Below, in pieces: positions 16,047 through 22,941 of a DNA stretch of 62,214 bases; the stretch's first letter is position 1; every line of letters begins with the position of its first letter. The notes beneath the pieces are model-generated. The model saw only the letters and a program-made list of their open reading frames with translations, searched no databases and had not been told where the DNA came from. The DNA is from Rhodobacteraceae bacterium EhC02 (GTDB taxonomy: Bacteria; Pseudomonadota; Alphaproteobacteria; Rhodobacterales; Rhodobacteraceae). The stretch is taken from assembly GCA_001650895.1 (NCBI GenBank), contig LXYH01000058.1, forward strand, positions 1-62,214, given 5' to 3'. A program made the position numbers and the translations under genes.

Positions 16047-16194
16047 AGGCGCTCATGTCGCGGAGTTTGTGCAAGCTTCTGGTGGCGCGATGGAGCTTTT
16101 GTGGATTTTTATTTCTTAAAGGCTTTGTAAATATCAGGTTCGTGGAAGTTTTGAAAACAACGACAGCGAAAATTTTGATCAGTATGTCGCACTG

Positions 16195-16283
16195 GGCTCC
16201 AGACTCATTGATGATCAAAGCCAGAACAAGACGGTTGCGGCGAGAGCGATGGCTGAGAGGAAGACCTTCGGGCATCTGTCGTA
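16195..16283 (-). mobile_element. Truncated copy of the IS5 element (terminal 89 bp)
   Basis: The 89 bases are identical to 10746-10834, the transposase 3' end and terminal repeat of the complete IS5 element, in the same orientation. Similarity then falls off (about 14 of the next 20 bases match) and is lost. The rest of the element is missing. The pair of direct repeats brackets 5.4 kb that contains the AT-rich operon. Confidence 0.9.
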
Positions 16284-16320
16284 CCGAACGGCAATCCTGC
16301 GCGCTGTTCGGGATGCCGCT

Positions 16321-16581
16321 TCATGTCGCCACCTCCGGTCCATGGATGCGGTGGCGTTCGACCTCGACGCGGGCAAGAAAGTCTTCTTCGGTTTCCTGAT
16401 CGCCCCGGTGCAGTGTCACACCCAGGAAACCTTTCATGCCCAGCACATAGGCAATCACAGGCTTGCCCTCGCCCGGCCCCTCAGGCGTAGGCGCAACTGA
16501 CCGGATGATCAGAACGGTTGGCCCTTCGTTGTGGCTTGGGGCTTTGTCCTCAAGCGACTTCAATCGTTGATGCAGCCTCAT
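16321..16581 (-). CDS. Hypothetical protein (possibly phage-related)
   Basis: The 86-residue protein starts with a coiled-coil-like MRLHQRLKSLEDKA and continues GPTVLIIRSVAPTPEGPGEGKPVIAYVLG, with the acidic segment ETEEDFLARVEVERHRIHG. I do not recognise it firmly; I have an impression of similar small proteins near phage or transposon genes in Rhodobacterales. Its ATG overlaps the stop of the preceding truncated gene by four bases. GC content is back to the host level here, so it is not part of the AT-rich operon. No signal peptide is visible. Confidence 0.55.
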   Translation of the reverse strand: MRLHQRLKSLEDKAPSHNEGPTVLIIRSVAPTPEGPGEGKPVIAYVLGMKGFLGVTLHRGDQETEEDFLARVEVERHRIHGPEVAT

Positions 16582-16750
16582 AGTGTCACCCCGCGACCAA
16601 CTGCTGCAGATAGAATGGCCTTCGCGGTTGCTACATCACCCCGCTCCCAAGCCATTGTCACTCGTTCTGCGGGGGAGGCGTCCAATCGGCCCTGAATATT
16701 GCCAGATGCGCGCAACCGCTCGCCAATGGAATTGAGATGGGCTAGTGGAG
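16578..16750 (-). pseudogene. 3' remnant of a hypothetical gene cut by the IS3 element
   Basis: From the IS3 left end, the minus strand reads PLAHLNSIGERLRASGNIQ, then GRLDASPAERVTMAWERGDVATAKAILSAAVGRGVTL, and stops. The open frame continues upstream only through the IS terminal repeat, so the native N terminus has been removed. The stop is translationally coupled (ATGA) to the 86-residue gene. The family is not recognised. Confidence 0.6.
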
Positions 16751-16813
16751 TGCCCCCACTGAAGTGGTCCACCAACTGGGATAGTATTATCCCGATTTCA
16801 GGAGGACCACGAG

Positions 16814-17091
16814 ATGGCTGGAAAGAGAGACAAGCCCGAAGAGATCGTGCTGAAGCTGCGGCAGGTTGAAGTCTGCAAGGACAGGGCAACTCGATCGCTG
16901 ATGCTGTTCGGCAGATCGGTGTAGCGCAGCAGACCTATTATCGATGGCGCAAAGAATATGGTGGCATGAGCCGTGATCAGTTGAAGCGGCTGAAGGAGTT
17001 GGAGACCGAGAATGCCCGGCTCAGGCGTGCCGTGTCGGACTTGACGCTGGACAAGATGATCCTGACCGAGGCCGCCCGGGGAAACTTCTGA
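16814..17091 (+). pseudogene. IS3 transposase orfA, frameshifted
   Basis: The frame starts MAGKRDKPEEIVLKLRQVEV and then loses register near 16872. A single missing base turns the expected reading (LQGQGNSIADAVRQIGVAQQ) into a frame that ends at a TAG about 16 codons later. After restoring the base, the normal helix-turn-helix and leucine-zipper region follows, TYYRWRKEYGGMSRDQLKRLKELE and then RLRRAVSDLTLDKMILTEAA, to TGA at 17089-17091. OrfA supplies DNA binding, so this copy is probably unable to transpose on its own. Confidence 0.8.
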
Positions 17092-17123
17092 GCCCTTCCC
17101 GCCGCCGTCAGTGCATAGATCAT

Positions 17124-17939
17124 GTGCGGCAGGCCCTTGGCGTGTCTGAGCGCCGGGCTTGCCGCACCCTCGGGCAGCATCGTTCCACGCAGCGCAAGGT
17201 TCCCTGTGGCCTGCCGGACGAAGAGCAACTGACCGATGACATCCTTGAGCTGGCGCGAGAGTTTGGGCGCTATGGATATCGCATGATCACCGGGATGCTG
17301 AACAACAGCGGCTGGCATGTGAACCATAAGAGGGTCGAACGGATCTGGCGGCAGGAGGGGCTGAAAGTCCCGCAAAAACAACCCAAGAAGGGACGGCTCT
17401 GGCTGAATGATGGGTCGTGCGTCCGGCTGCGGCCAGAACGCCCAAACCACGTTTGGTCCTATGACTTCGTCCAGGATCGAACCCACGACAGGCGGATCTT
17501 CCGTACCCTCAATATCATCGATGAGTTCACGAAGGAGGCCCTGGTCATCCGTGTAAAACGCAAGCTCAATTCAACCGACGTGGTCGACGCTCTGACTGAC
17601 TTGTTCATCTTGCGCGGCCCGCCCGCGTTTATAAGGTCCGACAATGGCGCGGAATTTATCGCCAAGAAGGTGCGCACCTGGATTGACGCGGTAGGCGCCA
17701 AGACGGCCTTCATCGCACCAGGATCTCCATGGGAGAACGGCTATTGCGAAAGCTTCAATGCCCGCTTCCGGGACGAGCTTCTGAACGGTGAGGTCTTCTT
17801 CTCGCTACGCGAGGCCCAGATTCTGATCGAGAAGTGGCGCCGCCACTACAACACAGTCAGACCGCACAGCGCTCTGGGATATCGTCCACCAGCACCCGAA
17901 AGCATCGTCCCGATAGACCAGAGACCGACCATGCACTAA
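17124..17939 (+). CDS. IS3-family transposase orfB (DDE integrase domain)
   Basis: The 271-residue frame carries the retroviral-integrase-like core: first Asp in WSYDFVQD, second in FIRSDNGAEF, and Glu in SPWENGYCESFNARFRDELL, with the terminal YNTVRPHSALGYRPPAPE. The frame is open further upstream through LSPSRRRQCIDH, overlapping the end of orfA in the -1 register. That is the usual arrangement for making an OrfAB fusion by frameshifting. The GTG at 17124 is therefore only a nominal start. The frame itself is intact. Confidence 0.88.
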   Translation: MRQALGVSERRACRTLGQHRSTQRKVPCGLPDEEQLTDDILELAREFGRYGYRMITGMLNNSGWHVNHKRVERIWRQEGLKVPQKQPKKGRLWLNDGSCVRLRPERPNHVWSYDFVQDRTHDRRIFRTLNIIDEFTKEALVIRVKRKLNSTDVVDALTDLFILRGPPAFIRSDNGAEFIAKKVRTWIDAVGAKTAFIAPGSPWENGYCESFNARFRDELLNGEVFFSLREAQILIEKWRRHYNTVRPHSALGYRPPAPESIVPIDQRPTMH

Positions 17940-17942
17940 CAT

Positions 17943-20345
17943 TCAAACTGGACCACTCAATGGGGGCAGACCAGCGGCGGCGAAAGCCTGAAGCGCGGCT
18001 TCCATCTCGACCAGCGTGTCGGCTGCTTCGATCCCGGCGACAAGGTCCACGGTATCCGATCCGTCAAGATCGCCGACCACGGGCAGTTCGGCCTCGAATG
18101 TTCCGGTATTGCCCGCAGGGTCCGTGGCTGCGATGACCATTGCTACGCTTCCGGTGCCCTCAAGGGCCAGAATATCCGCGAAGGGTACGCTGAACTGGAA
18201 ACCGCCCGCCTCGGTGGTGACAGCCTCGTAACTCCGGCTGCCAAGGGCAAGGGTTACCTGCGTACCCGCAGCGACGCCCGCGACAGAACCATCGATCAGC
18301 GCAGGCCCGCCCTCCAGCGCGGCCACCTCGGCCGCATCGATCCGGGCCGGCAAGGGATCGGACAGTGTGATGACCGGCGCGACAGTATCCAGCGTGAAGC
18401 TCAGCGGCGCAGAGGCTTGCGACACATTGCCGGCGGCATCGGTCTGGCGCACCTGCAGCGTGTTGGCCCCCTCTGCGGCGGTAAAGCTCGCGGCCCAGGT
18501 CGCGCCGACATCGGTCGAATAGCTGACGCTGGCCCCCGCCTCGACGCCGGTCAGGGTGACCGCGCCATTGGCGGTGATGCCCGCGCCGGTTCCGGTGTCG
18601 CTGACCAGCGCAACGGCCGGGGCGGCCGGGGCTGTGGCATCGACGCTTACCGTCAGCGCCGCCGAGGCAGACCCCAGCGGACCACCATCGACACTGGCGC
18701 GCGCCGAGATCTGCTGTGCACCGTCCGCCGGGACGTCCGCGAAGGTGACCGACCATGCACCAAGGCTGTTGACCTCTGCGGTTTCGACAAGATCACCGAA
18801 ACTGACCGAAACATCCGAACCGGCACGCCCGGTCCCCGAGATCGTGATCCCCGCAGCGGCGTCCGCGGCATTGACCGCCTCGGACGCGGTGGTGATCACC
18901 GGGCGCAGGGGCGTGCTGTCGGCGATGGTCTGCGCCACATCGACGGTCTCGCCCGCTTCCACCGCGTCGACGATCGCGCCCTGAACGGCGCCTTGCACCT
19001 GCTCGATATCCGCCAGATCACCACCTGCCCGCAGCGCATCGTTGACCTGCGTCAGCACCTGGGACAAGGCGGTGGCCTGCCCGGGCGCGACCGAGGCCCC
19101 CAGAACCGCGTCAAGCACCACGGGATCGGCAAGCGAGACCACGCCATCCGCATCCGCCCCGATCTGCTGGGCCAGCGCCGTGATGGCGGCTGCGGCATTG
19201 CCGCCCGCCGCCGTGGTGACGTTGATGATCGCGGCAAGCTGCGCCGCCGCCTGCAACTGTGTCAGGCTGCCGGCACCGCCCGCCTCGGCCAGAGCCACCG
19301 GGTCATTCGCCAGCAGATCCCCGTTCAGCCCGAGTGCCTGCGCGACCTGATCGGCCGCCTGCCCTGCCGTCAGCCCGGCATCGCTGCGCAACAGGCTATC
19401 GATCAGCGTCGTCAGGGGTGTGACGACCGATGCCCCATCAGGTGCGGTCAGGGTGCCGGTAAAGGGCTGGCCCGTCGACAGGTCGATCGGGCGCAGCGCG
19501 GCAAGCCCTGCATCCTGCGCAATGGCCGCGGCAGAGGGCGTGCCCGCCACAAGCCCGCCCTGCCCCGTCAGCAGGTTGACATCGAAGGCGCCGCTGGCGT
19601 CGGTGGTGGTATAGACCTCGCCACTGTCCCAGATGCCGTTTGCATTCAGGTCGCGGAACACGAAGGCATCGACAAGATAGCCGTCGATCACCGGAATCAT
19701 CTGGGCCGGAACCGGCCCCGGTGCGGGCGTCCCGGGCCCTGTCACCAGACCGGGGGCGGCAGGGGGCGGGCTGAGCATGGCACCACCACCGCCACCACTG
19801 CCGCCAGCGACAGCGGCGATCCCAAGGGCAAGTCCGCCACCCAGCGCCAGACCGGCCAGGTCCAGGCCGGCCGCGCCGCCTGCCCCGGCCATCAGATCCG
19901 CAATCACATCTTGCGAGATGATGATGCGGCCATCCGGCTGGACCGTGACCTGATCGGCCGGAACGCTCAGGGTGCTGCCGTCGTCGAAACGCAGAACCAC
20001 CGAGCCGTCGGCCTGCCTGCTGGCGCCGACCAGGCCGGGCAGGGATTGCACAAGGGACACCTCGCCCGCCGCCTGGGCCATCATGGGCAACAACAGCACC
20101 ATGCCGCCAAATCCCGCCGTGATGGCGGCGCGATTGCGCGCCACCCAATCGCGAAGGAACCGGCGACGGGCTGCGGGACCCGCCGGTACCGAGACCCGGT
20201 TCGCGGCGGAACATATCCCGTCCCGATCGCCTGTCCCGCCATCGTCCGTCATGCGGAACGCCCCGACCCAGGGCAAGACGGTCCCGCGATCCACGACAGC
20301 GTGAATGTCGCGTTCTGACCGGAAACTGGAAAAACTGATACCCAT
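17943..20345 (-). CDS. Large Ig-repeat surface protein, 3' end replaced by IS3
   Basis: The 800-residue reading frame has an N-terminal hydrophobic segment (GFGGMVLLLPMMAQAA, residues about 80-95). A region reading VVLRFDDGSTLSVPADQ and ending in RIIIS recalls BapA-type adhesin prefixes. Next come a Gly/Pro-rich linker, an SdrD-B-like segment (FVFRDLNANGIWDSGE, about 230-245) and repeated bacterial Ig-like domains from about residue 490 (ISGTGRAGSDVSVSFGD; LTGVEAGASVSYSTD; TDPAGNTGTF). The last eight residues and the stop come from the IS3 right end. A C-terminal secretion or anchoring domain, if there was one, is therefore lost. ATG 20345 (AAGG nine bases upstream) is preferred over a GTG two codons earlier. 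It is likely a non-functional, truncated type I-secreted adhesin. Confidence 0.78.
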   Translation of the reverse strand: MGISFSSFRSERDIHAVVDRGTVLPWVGAFRMTDDGGTGDRDGICSAANRVSVPAGPAARRRFLRDWVARNRAAITAGFGGMVLLLPMMAQAAGEVSLVQSLPGLVGASRQADGSVVLRFDDGSTLSVPADQVTVQPDGRIIISQDVIADLMAGAGGAAGLDLAGLALGGGLALGIAAVAGGSGGGGGAMLSPPPAAPGLVTGPGTPAPGPVPAQMIPVIDGYLVDAFVFRDLNANGIWDSGEVYTTTDASGAFDVNLLTGQGGLVAGTPSAAAIAQDAGLAALRPIDLSTGQPFTGTLTAPDGASVVTPLTTLIDSLLRSDAGLTAGQAADQVAQALGLNGDLLANDPVALAEAGGAGSLTQLQAAAQLAAIINVTTAAGGNAAAAITALAQQIGADADGVVSLADPVVLDAVLGASVAPGQATALSQVLTQVNDALRAGGDLADIEQVQGAVQGAIVDAVEAGETVDVAQTIADSTPLRPVITTASEAVNAADAAAGITISGTGRAGSDVSVSFGDLVETAEVNSLGAWSVTFADVPADGAQQISARASVDGGPLGSASAALTVSVDATAPAAPAVALVSDTGTGAGITANGAVTLTGVEAGASVSYSTDVGATWAASFTAAEGANTLQVRQTDAAGNVSQASAPLSFTLDTVAPVITLSDPLPARIDAAEVAALEGGPALIDGSVAGVAAGTQVTLALGSRSYEAVTTEAGGFQFSVPFADILALEGTGSVAMVIAATDPAGNTGTFEAELPVVGDLDGSDTVDLVAGIEAADTLVEMEAALQAFAAAGLPPLSGPV

Positions 20346-20410
20346 ATGCACTTACCTTGCTGCAGACAAACTGGACCGGGCCAAGGCTAGAGAGTGACCG
20401 GCGCCAACTC

Positions 20411-20428
20411 TTCCCCCAGATGGGGGAA
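20411..20428. promoter_or_regulatory. 18-bp palindrome upstream of the surface-protein gene
   Basis: TTCCCCCAGATGGGGGAA is a palindrome with 8-bp arms and a two-base centre, 66 bases upstream of the surface-protein start and about 270 bases before the TRAP operon. The size and symmetry suit a dimeric regulator binding site; the regulator is unknown. The rest of 20346-20699 holds no supported gene. Confidence 0.5.
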
Positions 20429-20699
20429 TGCGCGACGAAATTCCGCATCTTTGTCCGGCCTTGTCGCCGGTCGGGCCTGACAGGCCCGTGGGCAAGGGCC
20501 CAATCCTTGTGCATCTGCGTGCTGGCGTCAGGGGGCCGGCGCCGCATGGCAGCCATTCTGCCGATTTTCTGCACGCGCATCATGAAGTTTGATCCGTTGC
20601 ATCAAGAAAACTATTGCCTCTTTCGTCACATCGCTGTCTTTTGTGTGGCAACCCCGCCGTCACCAGGCCGGGGGCAAACCAACTCGGAGGAGAATACCA

Positions 20700-21785
20700 T
20701 TGGAACGTCGTAAGTTTCTGAAAGGCGCCGCAATCGCCGGTGCCGGAGCAGCCTTGGCGGCACCCGCCGTTGCCCAGGGCGGCAAAACCCTGACCATCGT
20801 CTCGACCTGGCCGCGCGACTTTCCGGGTCTTGGCATCTCGGCACAGCGCCTTGCAGCCAACATCACCGAACTGTCGGATGGCGCACTGACCACCGAATAT
20901 TTTGCCGCAGGCGAACGCGTTGGCGCGTTTGACGCCTTTGACGAAGTGGCCTCGGGCAACTCGCAGGCCTATATCGGCGCCGACTACTACTGGACCGGTA
21001 AGCACCCGGGCTATGCCTATTTCACATCCGTGCCCTTCGGCATGAGCACGCAGGAATGGACCGCATGGATCCGCTTCGGCGGCGGCCAGGAACTGTGGGA
21101 CGAACTGGCAGGCTCCTTCGGTCTGAAGGCCCTCGCTTGCGGCTCGACCGGCACACAGGCCGGCGGCTGGTTCAACAAGGAAATCGAATCGGCAGACGAC
21201 CTGAAGGGTCTGAAGATGCGTATTCCGGGCCTCGGCGGCACCGTGATGTCCAAGCTGGGCGCCTCGACCGTGTCGCTGCCGGGCGGCCAGATCTACGAAA
21301 ACCTGGTGTCGGGCGCGATCGAAGCAACCGAGTGGGTGGGTCCGTTCAACGACTACTTCATGAAGTTCTATGAGGCCGCCAAGATCTATTACACCGGCGG
21401 CATGCACGAGCCGGGCGGCGGTCTGGCCTTCGGCATGAACGCATCCTGGTGGGGCAGCCTGAGCGATTGGGAAAAGTCCGTGCTGGAAGCAGCTTGCGCC
21501 AAGGAGCACGAACTGTCGCACTCCGAAGCCATGGCGAAGAACGGCGAATACCTGGGCAAACTGATCAACGATCACGGCGTCGAAGTGAAAACCTTCAACG
21601 ACGACGTCTGGGATGCCTTCGGTGAAGCCGCAGCGGAAGTGTTCGCGGAAGTGCGCGATCACTCGGATCTGGCGAAGAAGATCGACGACAACTTCCAGGA
21701 GAAGCTGCGCGAGATCGGTGGCACCATCGCGAAGTTCGAAGGCAACTTCCTGAACCAGCGCAACCGTATCCTCGGCCTCGGCTGA
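20700..21785 (+). CDS. TRAP transporter substrate-binding protein (DctP/TakP type), Tat-exported
   Basis: The 361-residue protein begins with a TTG codon directly after a strong GGAGGAG site; no ATG fits this frame and spacing. The N terminus MERRKFLKGAAIAGAGAALA is a twin-arginine signal. The mature protein has DctP-family features: VSTWPRDFPGLG, LKGLKMRIPGLGG-V, and NLVSGAIEATEWVGPFND. These closely resemble TakP-type receptors for alpha-keto or hydroxy acids; the true ligand is not known. It captures the substrate in the periplasm for the permease encoded by the next two genes. A stable hairpin follows the stop, which would favour higher expression of this subunit. Confidence 0.92.
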   Translation: MERRKFLKGAAIAGAGAALAAPAVAQGGKTLTIVSTWPRDFPGLGISAQRLAANITELSDGALTTEYFAAGERVGAFDAFDEVASGNSQAYIGADYYWTGKHPGYAYFTSVPFGMSTQEWTAWIRFGGGQELWDELAGSFGLKALACGSTGTQAGGWFNKEIESADDLKGLKMRIPGLGGTVMSKLGASTVSLPGGQIYENLVSGAIEATEWVGPFNDYFMKFYEAAKIYYTGGMHEPGGGLAFGMNASWWGSLSDWEKSVLEAACAKEHELSHSEAMAKNGEYLGKLINDHGVEVKTFNDDVWDAFGEAAAEVFAEVRDHSDLAKKIDDNFQEKLREIGGTIAKFEGNFLNQRNRILGLG

Positions 21786-21807
21786 GAGTGAACGGATAGA
21801 CTGAACA

Positions 21808-21837
21808 CAAGCGGGGCACTTCAGTGTGCCCCGCTTG
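21808..21837 (+). terminator. Intercistronic hairpin after the binding-protein gene
   Basis: A perfect 12-bp stem, CAAGCGGGGCAC (21808-21819) and GTGCCCCGCTTG (21826-21837), with loop TTCAGT. There is no T-run, so it is more likely a partial terminator or an mRNA-stabilising structure that raises binding-protein yield over permease. Confidence 0.7.
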
Positions 21838-21934
21838 ATGTGTTGATCAGCGCCGGCATGTCGCGAAATCCGCAGGCCATCCTGCGCGTTCAACGTGGAT
21901 GCGGGTTCGGAACCACAACCTACAGGGGGAAAGC

Positions 21935-22933
21935 ATGGCACAGACAATGACAGCCGCTCAGGCTGCGGGCCATGGAAGAGCAGCGCCGGGGATCCGGCTT
22001 CTTGGGTGGATCATCCTGGCCCTCATGGCGGCCTTTTTGATCAACAACGTGCTCAACGTCGGCTATGGCACACCGGTTCTGACAGCCGCACTCGGTGACA
22101 TGTCCCAGGCCGGGGCGATCGTGCCCATCGGCATCTATGCCGTCTGCCTTGGAATCGCCATTGCCTTTGTGCTGGCCACGGGATCGACCGTTCTGCGCAC
22201 GGACGGGCAACGCCTGCACCGTTTCAACCTCTATTTCATTCGCGCCTGTTTCTGGGCCGTGCTGTTCGTCGGGATCGCCGATGCGACCATCGCGCAGCTT
22301 CGGGTCGAGAACCTGCTGCCGATGTTCTTCTCCGAGGAAACGACACGCGCCATGGGCCGCTCGGCCTGGGTTGGCCCCTATATCCACATGCCGCTTGTCG
22401 CACTTGGCTTTGTCGTGGCCCTGTTCACGCGCACGCTGGGGTTCACCTGGCTGACGCTGATGATCGTGGTGGCCGAATTGCTGATCGTGTTCCTGCGGTT
22501 CGTCTTTTCCTACGAGCAGGCGCTGATGGGCGATCTTGTGCGCTACTGGTATGCGGCGCTGTTCCTCTTCGCCTCTGCCTATACGCTGTTCGACGAGGGT
22601 CACGTGCGGGTCGACGTGTTCTATGCCGGTTTCACCCAGCGCAAGCGGGGCGCGGTCAATGCCGTGGGATCGCTGTTCCTGGGTATCACCACCTGCGCGG
22701 TCATCCTGGTGATCGGGCTGAATGGCAAGACGGCCATCATCAACTCGCCCGTGTCGAATTTCGAAATCACCCAGACCGGTTCGGTCGGCATGTTCATCAA
22801 GTACCAGATGGCAGCCTTCCTTGCGGTCTTCGCGATCAGCATGATCATCCAGTTCGTAAGCTACCTGTTTGAAGCAGTGGCTGATTACCGGGAAGAACCC
22901 GGTCATCGCGATCATCAACCCATTGCCCACTGA
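21935..22933 (+). CDS. TRAP transporter small permease subunit, enlarged (DctQ type)
   Basis: The 332-residue membrane protein has about eight hydrophobic segments, where a standard DctQ has four in 160-220 residues. The DctQ-like part is the C-terminal half (LVRYWYAALFLFASAYTLFDEGHVRVDVFY, then VNAVGSLFLGITTCAVILVIG). The N-terminal half adds further helices (IRLLGWIILALMAAFLI; LYFIRACFWAVLFVGIADAT). The ATG at 21935 follows AGGGGGAAAGC. It ends eight bases before the large permease gene. It anchors the TRAP complex in the inner membrane. Confidence 0.88.
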   Translation: MAQTMTAAQAAGHGRAAPGIRLLGWIILALMAAFLINNVLNVGYGTPVLTAALGDMSQAGAIVPIGIYAVCLGIAIAFVLATGSTVLRTDGQRLHRFNLYFIRACFWAVLFVGIADATIAQLRVENLLPMFFSEETTRAMGRSAWVGPYIHMPLVALGFVVALFTRTLGFTWLTLMIVVAELLIVFLRFVFSYEQALMGDLVRYWYAALFLFASAYTLFDEGHVRVDVFYAGFTQRKRGAVNAVGSLFLGITTCAVILVIGLNGKTAIINSPVSNFEITQTGSVGMFIKYQMAAFLAVFAISMIIQFVSYLFEAVADYREEPGHRDHQPIAH

Positions 22934-22941
22934 GGACCGAC

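Larger units (their letters stand above)
16751..17968 (+). mobile_element. IS3-family insertion sequence
   Basis: The 1218-bp element has imperfect terminal inverted repeats, TGCCCCCACTGAAGTGGTCC at the left and TGCCCCCATTGAGTGGTCC at the right (read inward). It encodes overlapping orfA and orfB transposase frames of IS3 type (probably IS407-like group). The four bases before the left end (GGAG) and after the right end (GACC) differ, so no target duplication is visible. That fits a deletion or recombination next to the element. Its right end supplies the last codons of the surface-protein gene at 17943. Confidence 0.88.

Noticed and set aside
10456-18000. Prophage or integrative element with integrase at tRNA-Thr
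   Set aside because: No integrase, no excisionase and no duplicated tRNA end were seen. The visible mobility genes are IS transposases only.
18417-20318. Plus-strand open frame of 633 codons opposite the surface-protein gene
   Set aside because: The translation is repetitive Arg/Gly/Asp/His-rich with no recognisable domain, whereas the minus strand has clear Ig-like repeats.
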